Positions 12,093 through 12,243 of a stretch of DNA of 12,243 bases are shown in pieces. The position numbers and the translations under genes were made by a program. Numbering within the stretch: position 1 is the first letter of the stretch; every line of letters begins with the position of its first letter. The notes below the pieces were generated by a model that saw nothing but the letters and a program-made list of their open reading frames with translations, was not told the DNA's origin and did no database searches. The stretch is taken from NCBI GenBank assembly GCA_964579135.1, contig CAZOFD010000035.1:1-12243 (forward strand), in the 5' to 3' direction. Source of the stretch: CAG-390 sp964579135 (GTDB lineage: Bacteria > Bacillota > Clostridia > Oscillospirales > CAG-272).

Positions 12093-12243
12093 TTATTCCT
12101 TGCGGGGATCTACGTACTTAACGGCACCGTCTTCGGGAGCGAATCTGCCGTAGTGTCCCATAGCCTTGGCGTATGCCTCGTTGGGCTCCATGCCCTTCTT
12201 TATGAAATCCGTCATCTTACCGAGAGAAACGAACTCGTACCCT
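12093..12243 (-). CDS. NifU-like iron-sulfur cluster assembly scaffold protein, C-terminal 49 residues (partial)
   Basis: Only the C-terminus is inside the window, entering from the right edge and reading GYEFVSLGKMTDFIKKG, then about 25 residues, then AVKYVDPRKE and a TAA stop. This tail matches my memory of the variant Fe-S assembly scaffold (IscU/NifU-like) proteins encoded just upstream of GGGtGRT genes in Clostridia. The cluster-ligand Cys region lies outside the window, so function cannot be verified here. It is in the same operon as the GGGtGRT gene, separated by 15 nt that hold the latter's Shine-Dalgarno. Confidence 0.75.
   Translation of the reverse strand, partial: GYEFVSLGKMTDFIKKGMEPNEAYAKAMGHYGRFAPEDGAVKYVDPRKE

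Noticed and set aside
1..12243. CRISPR arrays, tRNA/rRNA genes, insertion sequences, phage or defence genes
   Set aside because: No direct-repeat array, no cloverleaf or rRNA segment, and no transposase, integrase or defence motif was seen in any frame.

Overview
The window looks like a scaffold piece from an anaerobic Bacillota/Clostridia-type genome, probably an uncultured gut or animal-associated lineage. This placement is an inference. It rests on the GGGtGRT gene next to an Fe-S scaffold gene, the clostridial-style ThyA active-site context (Leu-Tyr-Pro-Cys), the clostridial-style DHFR, the rimO-pgsA gene pair, purine-rich Shine-Dalgarno sites and sigma-A-type promoters. G+C is moderate to high with many CpG steps, and Ile ATA codons are freely used. 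A run of exactly 100 N (7133-7232) marks a scaffold join, so the two halves are linked only by assembly evidence.

Left half, minus strand (read right to left from 5065): a class I/II PLP aminotransferase, trpS, rimO and pgsA form one unidirectional cluster driven by a strong promoter at 5143-5171. It is followed by a separately promoted 79-residue membrane protein with a dense Cys cluster and an acidic tail, then a terminator, then the 5' end of tyrS, which runs off the left edge. tyrS has an unusual initiation region in which a perfect hairpin sits between the Shine-Dalgarno and the ATG.

Centre, plus strand (5182-7092): a promoter back to back with the aminotransferase promoter drives a small Dabb-domain protein, thymidylate synthase and dihydrofolate reductase, ending in a strong terminator. 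ThyA and FolA form the dTMP/folate cycle. The two divergent -35 boxes are the arms of one near-perfect 22-bp palindrome, a good operator candidate.

Right half: after the gap, a textbook promoter drives an 893-residue protein that joins an O-antigen-ligase/polymerase-like membrane domain to a GT28/MGDG-synthase-like glycosyltransferase in one continuous frame. This is the most unusual item in the window. A monocistronic PHP-domain phosphoesterase with its own promoter follows. It meets, across a bidirectional terminator, a minus-strand operon of a NifU-like Fe-S scaffold (C-terminus only, running off the right edge) and a GGGtGRT-family protein.

No tRNA, rRNA, CRISPR array, insertion sequence or phage gene was recognised. 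Most of the window is housekeeping. The points that deserve attention are the fusion protein and its leader, the palindromic divergent promoter, the Cys-cluster protein, the tyrS hairpin start and the GGGtGRT pair.
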